DNA of 64,000 nucleotides, from contig OY987243.1 in the NCBI GenBank assembly GCA_963920765.1, forward strand, positions 15,066,001 through 15,130,000, read 5' to 3'. Below the pieces are notes generated by a model. It did no database searches. It had not been told where the DNA came from and was given only the letters and a program-made list of their open reading frames with translations. The number at the start of each line of letters is the position of its first letter. The stretch's first letter is position 1. Source of the DNA: Ulota crispa (taxonomy: Eukaryota > Streptophyta > Bryopsida > Orthotrichales > Orthotrichaceae). A program made the translations under genes and the position numbers. This document shows positions 58,373-64,000 of this stretch, piece by piece.

Positions 58373-60718
58373 TCAATAGAGCAATGGACTCCCTTCTCTA
58401 AGTAAGACGAAGATGCCGCCACCATCCCCGCGTGAAATCCGAATGTCCTCATCAAGGAAGGTGGTCAACAACCAGGACTGTGCTCGGTCTGCTTGGATTG
58501 GGAACTTTAACGGCGGCTGGCCGGAGAGAGCTCTAGCTACTCCCGTTGCAACATCTTGGAGGGGCTGTAACAATCCCCGAGCAGGTGTCAAATCGATTTT
58601 CTGCCCAAATATATCCACGCTTGAAGGAACCCCACCGGAGCTTATCAGTTGTGGAGACCCAATGACTCCCTCCTCAAATTTCACCTGCAGTCACCCAAAT
58701 CACAACTCTGAATTACCAAAAAAATGCATATGCATACTACGAGAAACTAATTGTCACTAACATAGACTTACACCATGTATTTATCACTTGAGCGAAGGTA
58801 GATATACCCTAATAGGGCAGAGTATCCAAGTCAGCCAGAATGTGCCCAAGGTGTTCCTTCTAAGCCAGAACGTCCCTCGAACTACATGTGATGACTTGAT
58901 TTCTAAAGTACATTAGCACTACATTGCGGAGGTACATTCTAGTCTTAGAATATACACCTTGAACACATTCTAGCTGAGATTCGGTTAACCGTTCGTTTCA
59001 GGAGTAACTATTTTCATCACCTCAGAAAAGTGCAAAATTAGACTAGAGATAGAGGGACTATCAATCAAGTAATCAAGAGGCGGTTTCAAAAAATAGTGAG
59101 TCTTCACTGTCAGCTGTTCTAAAACACCCGAAACTACAGATTTTTTAATATTTGTATCAACTAGACAACTGCGAGGTTAAGGTGAAAAAAAACACATTGC
59201 ATTCTATGCGATTAGAGAAATGCATGTAATACCTGAACTCGCTTCGGACTACGGATTTCAAAGGAAGCGAAGGCGCTGACAGAGGTTGAAGTCAAAGGTC
59301 CCTCGAACGAAATAGTGTTGTCGATGGTGAGTGCTTGCACATTTATGGTTTGTGAAATATCACCAACCTCCACAAATGGCAGGTTTCCCGCAGCCAACAA
59401 TACAAGAAGCTCGGAGTTCGCGGTGTAACTGTCACAACCACAAGAGCATAAGTTACAATGACAAGACTAAAAATTAAGGCCATATTCATACAACAGATAC
59501 ACGCATACATTCCAAAGACTTTTAAAAAACTGAACCACAAATTGCTTCATATATGCCGTCTCTACTGATATGGTAAAGAACACGTACGCCAAAATCCACT
59601 TTCCATCCAAGAGATTTAGGGCATCGGTAGGAGCAGGGGTGGGATTCTTCGCTTCCAGCTGCGTGATGAGCTCAATAATCTCCGCACGGGAGTCGCTGCT
59701 GGCACGTGAACCCCTCTGCGTACCGAAAAAGGTATCAATGAGCTGCTGCTTCAAATCCTCCACATCCTCTCCAGCTTCATCATACTGTTCCTCCGAACTT
59801 GCTCCATCCAAGGTGCCATCATTGAGCGCTTCCACGTAGCTTTCATCAATGGAGTCTACCGGGGGCTCCAAAAGTGCCGTAACCTCTTCTTCGCCCTCAG
59901 GCGAGCCTATGATACCTATGATCTCGGGCTCCTCTTCACCACCGATTGCAATGAACTCCTTCTCTTCCTCCTCACCACTGCAGATGACGTACAAGTTCAT
60001 CAGATCAATCAAATGAAGTAAGAAGCGCAAATAATCCTCTTACACCACATAAAGCATCTCAACACAATCTACCACATTTCAAAATATTTTGTTACTAACA
60101 TACAAGAAACTTGCGAATTAACTGAAAGCCCTAAAAACAAGATTAGGGCTAAACTATTTAATTTTATTAATCCGAGACGAACCAATGCTTTACCACATTT
60201 ATAAGCTAGATTGAAACTGTCAACTAGAATAATCTCCCTGGTCTTCCTAGTATTCAAAAAAACATAAAAATAAACCATTACATTCCAAGAAAAATTGCGC
60301 GCAGTAAAACATTAAGATGTCTCACGGTAATTGAATCAAACAATGTAGTTACTTCTTTCGGAAGCCGTCAATGTAGGAAGAACGAGAATCGACGCTAGGT
60401 TCAACAACCTAATTCTACAAATTAAACGCTGCAATAGCAAGATTAAATCGATGTCTGCACCAAAAGATAAAAGCGAAATACATACTCAATTCCGACTCCT
60501 GCAGCGGCGACGATAACAGACTTCCGGCGTCCAAAGCCTTGAGGCGCAGTGTGCCGGAGCATTGGCTTCGCAGACACCACACCAGCACCCGTCCGACTCC
60601 GACAATTAGCTGACACAATACTCGACCGGTCCATGCCTTGTTGCACTCTGTGGTTAAAAGCCGGTTGCTGCGACGCCATCACTCGCGTGGAGGTTGCCGC
60701 CATGGCCATTGCAGCCAT
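58373..60718 (-). CDS. Plastid-lipid-associated protein, fibrillin FBN1/2 type
   Basis: Four exons (minus strand): 60486-60718, 59588-59977, 59233-59428 and 58373-58684, all GT-AG, giving 376 residues. Residues 1 to about 70 are Ala/Ser/Arg-rich with few acidic residues, a chloroplast transit peptide. An acidic disordered linker follows (EEEEKEF, about 79-147). The PAP/fibrillin lipocalin-like domain runs about 150-370: [53 protein letters not shown], then [31 protein letters not shown] and [20 protein letters not shown]. These blocks match FBN1/FBN2 proteins, which coat plastoglobules and stabilise thylakoids under light and stress. The first ATG opens the transit peptide. The gene appears intact. 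It may equally be FBN1 or FBN2; the clade was not resolved. Confidence 0.95.
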
Positions 60719-61274
60719 TGCTCGAGTACTTTCACCAACTCCAAGCAGATAAAAATCCTCCGACTCTTCGTAAATGCGAACTTGTAGAGAAGTAGTAGTG
60801 AAAGCTCCGCTACATTACTGACCTGGTGTGAATTGTAATGAAGAACAGTGGCGATGCAACGGAAGCAGCAAGAGTGAAGGATCGAAATGGTTCGATTTCT
60901 TCCTCCGAAGGCTGCGTGAGTCGTGACCGCTTCTTCTTCGTGAGAGAGCTAAGCTACCGGCAGGAATGCTGGCCCTGAGTGACGCCACGTCGCCGCAGGA
61001 TTAGCCGTCGCGTCACCGGAGTTTTCTCGATGGTGCCGGCCACGTCTGTCAGACAAGTCGGCTCCGGTTGAGAAAGATTGCTGCGAGGAATGCTCGATAA
61101 GTTAGCACTTCTGGTCTTGTGTCGGCATGCATCCACGTGGCGTTGTCGTAATGGTCGATGTGTCCATTGCCTGCCGTCCATTCTGTCTTCATGTACCGCT
61201 GGTGTACATTCTGAATCTAGAATGTACGCCTTGGTACGTGAGGGTAAATGAAGATCGAGTGGTAGTGGATTAAG
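60719..61274. promoter_or_regulatory. Probable promoter and leader of the fibrillin gene
   Basis: A GC-richer 500-bp region directly upstream of the minus-strand start codon, with repeated CTTCTTCxx and CACGT-type motifs. No TATA box or start site was fixed by eye. No competing gene is recognised on the plus strand. Confidence 0.35.
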
Positions 61275-62263
61275 TTAACCCTTTAACCCTACACCGCCCA
61301 GGGATTTTGGAAACAGTCGCAAATGGGGACGTAATTTGTCCCCTTAGGCAATATAGGGTTAAGGATCACACCCATTTTCACAAAATCAACTAAAAACAAG
61401 GGATGTAAGCTTAGATGTGCAATTGACTCAAGTATGGACCCATTTTTAGTAATCCAACCGTACAAATGGGAAGTACACCTTGTTTACTGTAAAGCATCAA
61501 AATTTTAGCTAGATTTACCGTTGGAGGTGAAACATTATAATGATTAAGTGAGCCGTATGCAAAAAATCTATAGTGTTTCATGCTTGTGTGGTTTTGAAAG
61601 TTAACGCTTCATGCAAGCTTTGATTGAAAAGAGCCTTACATTTCTAAAAAGGAGGGTTTCCCACTTTTACAATAAGACTAGTTTCACACAAAATAGACAA
61701 AATAGCAATCACAAGGTGTAGCTAAGTGGACAAAAGGGGTTAAAAAACCCACTTTCTTTGCTACCCTAAAATGGTTCTATAAGAAATTTGATAATTATTA
61801 TGGAAAATTTGATTGGTGAAAGCACTCAAGAATAGGCTTTAAATGTATAATGACAAATTTTAAAGCCAAAATGACAACACCATTTTAGTAGATCTTCAAA
61901 TATTACAATTATACTACTACTATATAGGAAACTATACAAGAGTATTTTTTAAGCACTTTGAAATTTTTTAGAATTGTGCAATTGAAGTTTGACATTCTTC
62001 TTGCATAATTGATGTATTGAGTTGTTGATTTGATCCATCTTTGACAAAAAATGGATATGTATTTTGAAGCCATGATGTGTAAATAACATTATTTGTCAAC
62101 TCACATACCCAATTGCATTGTTATTTTTTTAAATGGATGCAAAATTCTTGTGGTCACATGCGTTCTTCAAAACTAAATTCCAAATTATTGAGCAATTTCA
62201 ACCTACATGCCAAAAACCACCCTCAATGACCAAAATATGGTCGCGTGGTCCTTAAAGGGTTAA
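61275..62263. mobile_element. TTAA-flanked element (copy 12), complex
   Basis: TTAA at 61275-61278 then CCCTTTAACCCTACACCGCC. The right end is GTCCTTAAAGGG then TTAA at 62260-62263. Further terminal-like motifs (TAGGG then TTAA at 61359, and GGGCCTTTAGGGG then TTAA at 62491-62494) suggest nested or tandem copies. The 62350-62456 stretch adds its own inverted pair (GTGTTAAGAG and CTCTTAACAC). Boundaries are less certain than for other copies. Confidence 0.55.
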
Positions 62264-62805
62264 TCCTCAAGATTGCTATTGTAAAAAAATTCAAAAGAGC
62301 TGGTCAAAAAAACCTAATAGTGATAGCCTATGTCCCTTGAAGATCTTTTCACATTTGGTGTTAAGAGTGGTAATAACAAATGAAAATTAGATGCATTTGA
62401 ACACATATTTAGACTGCATTCATATTGCTAATACCCCTCTTAACACCAAGTGTGAATTTATATTTGAGGAGAGTTTTGGGCCTTTAGGGGTTAAAATGAG
62501 GGAAGATTTTTGCAAAAATTCACTCAACAAATGAATTGTGGTAATGTCACAATTTGGGCACACTTTGAAACACACCAATTTAAAAAAATTGTTAAATATG
62601 TTGTGTGTTGCAATTGAATAAAAGTTAATAGCTACAGTGGCTTCTTCATTTGTTTTACCTTGTAGAGTTTGTTTTTTGTAGCAAGATAGGAATCTTGCAT
62701 AACAAAGATAGGAACCATGCATGACAAAGATTCATAGAGCAATCATTTATATATTTCTTTGAGTTTTGCTATAATTTTTCTTATTATGAAAACATTACAA
62801 TGAAA

Positions 62806-63056
62806 AGGAGGCCACGAGAAGGCCCCCAAATCCAAGCAGCAAGTTATGCAAAAGAAATAAAATTTCAAAAAAAAAAACCAAAAAAAAAACTCTTTGCTAT
62901 TAAAAGCCTGCTGTCCGAGATGGCAGGCCGTCTACCAACCCGGACAGCAGGCTTTTTATAGCAAAGAGTTTTTTTTGGTTTTTTTGTTTATTAATTTTAT
63001 TTCTTTTGCATACCTTGCTGCTTGGATTTGGGGGCCTTCTAGTGGCCTCATTTTCC
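62806..63056. repeat. Long hairpin (inverted repeat with short loop)
   Basis: Left arm: GAGGCCACGAGAAGGCCCCC, CAAATCCAAGCAGCAAG, then AACTCTTTGCTAT and AAAGCCTGCTGTCC. The right arm repeats these inverted, from GGACAGCAGGCTTT to GGGGGCCTTCTAGTGGCCTC. The centre is only about 25 nt (around 62918-62940). Arms of about 110 bp with few mismatches. It directly abuts a family C element. Confidence 0.88.
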
Positions 63057-63071
63057 TTGCAATTAATTTGA

Positions 63072-63826
63072 TTAAGGGTGATTCCAAGAAACATTTGTAC
63101 TATTTTTTGTCCCCTTCACCTCATGTAGGTGCTTTTTGGCGGGTAACTTTTGCGCAACAAGTTCTTTTGAGCTGAAATTTCAAAGGAAGGTACATGTCAT
63201 AGTTACAGACCTTTAATAATTTTTGCAGTTTTTTTTAATTATTTTAATATTTTTAAAAAACCCCCAAATAGGTGTCTACCTTGGCCATTTTGGGGGTTTT
63301 TAGTACTATTTTGGGTCCAAAAAAGCAAATCTCATGCCACAAATTGGAGAAGTTGTTCATCATAGAGCATTACATGGATGTGTAGTTAAGGGTTTCACAA
63401 AATTCTAAATTCCATGCCATGCACACTGGCTCAAAGTGGGCATCCTATCTCCTTGCCTAGGGGATAGGCAAAAACATTAATCAAAAATTGGTTTACATGA
63501 GGCAATGGGTTAGTAGTAGCTCAAAAATGACCATTTGTTGTTTTTTTTTTTTTTTTTTTGAATGTTTTTATTATTTTCTAAAAAGCAGAAGGAAAATTAT
63601 CTTTTTATTGGTAATTTTTGTCCCTCTATTTTTGTGCATAACTTTTAGAATAAATTTTTTCTAGGTCTAAATTTTCACAAGTATGCTATTTTAAGTGCTT
63701 TACAAATTTTTCATATTTTATTTTATTTTTAAAATATATATTTCAAAAGCTCATAGTACTACCTAGTACTACTAGTTTTAAGGGTGTCTAAGACAAAACA
63801 ATAAAGTGTTTCTTGGAATCACTTAA
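63072..63826. mobile_element. Family C element (copy 3), flanked by TTAA
   Basis: TTAA at 63072-63075 then GGGTGATTCCAAGAAACA. The right end is TGTTTCTTGGAATCAC then TTAA at 63823-63826. Same orientation as copy 1 (shared GGTCCAAAAAAGC, GTGGGCATCCTATCTCC). About 747 bp. Confidence 0.78.
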
Positions 63827-64000
63827 ACAATTTTTTAATGTCAAATTGTGAATGGTTCATTCCATGATTAGGAAAAGTGCCATGTGAGCAATCATGTGAG
63901 TGCCAAAAATATTTACTTGTATCTTACGCATGGACTTGAATCTATCTACAAACACTAAGATTCCAAATATTTTGTTACAGGCAATTTGTTTTCAAATTTT

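Overview
Nuclear genomic DNA of a land plant. Evidence: spliced GT-AG genes for plant proteins (a chloroplast fibrillin with a transit peptide, a peroxisomal enoyl-CoA hydratase 2 ending in the PTS1 tripeptide SRL, a plant-type TCTP), a MuDR-type transposase relic, and TTTAGGG-type (plant telomere/telo-box) motifs. The DNA is AT-rich with low gene density and many small inverted-repeat transposons. A seed-free plant (bryophyte, lycophyte or fern) is my guess, not something the sequence proves.

Layout. 0.3-2.2 kb: decayed Mutator (MULE) transposase. 3.7-4.8 kb: broken fragment of a plastid protoporphyrinogen oxidase gene. 5-23 kb: gene-free, filled with small DNA transposons, including a Tc1-like element with a decayed DDE transposase (15.9-18.8 kb). 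23.8-25.5 kb (+): small four-exon gene resembling plant mitoribosomal mL59-type proteins. 29.4-31.5 kb (+): four-exon TCTP gene. 34.7-35.2 kb (-): small hydrophilic LEA/dehydrin-like gene. 38.1-41.7 kb (-): eleven-exon peroxisomal enoyl-CoA hydratase 2 with a 23-nt micro-exon. 46.7-48.4 kb (-): broken F-box-type gene. 58.4-60.7 kb (-): four-exon plastid fibrillin of the FBN1/2 type. The rest is transposon-derived or featureless AT-rich DNA. The genes are unrelated housekeeping or stress genes and do not form a pathway cluster.

The most unusual content is the transposon population. At least ten copies of one family have CCCCTAAA-type ends flanked by TTAA, the pattern of piggyBac-type elements, which are not a usual component of plant genomes. 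One sits inside another transposon whose relative 13 kb away gives the approximate empty site. One copy lies in an intron of the hydratase gene and a sister copy lies in an intron of the protoporphyrinogen oxidase relic. Other families have 9-bp duplications (Mutator-like), TA duplications (Tc1/mariner, Stowaway- and Emigrant-like), TTA duplications (Harbinger-like), and unassigned 4-bp duplications.

All gene models were spliced by eye from reading-frame continuity and family knowledge. No alignment or expression data were available.
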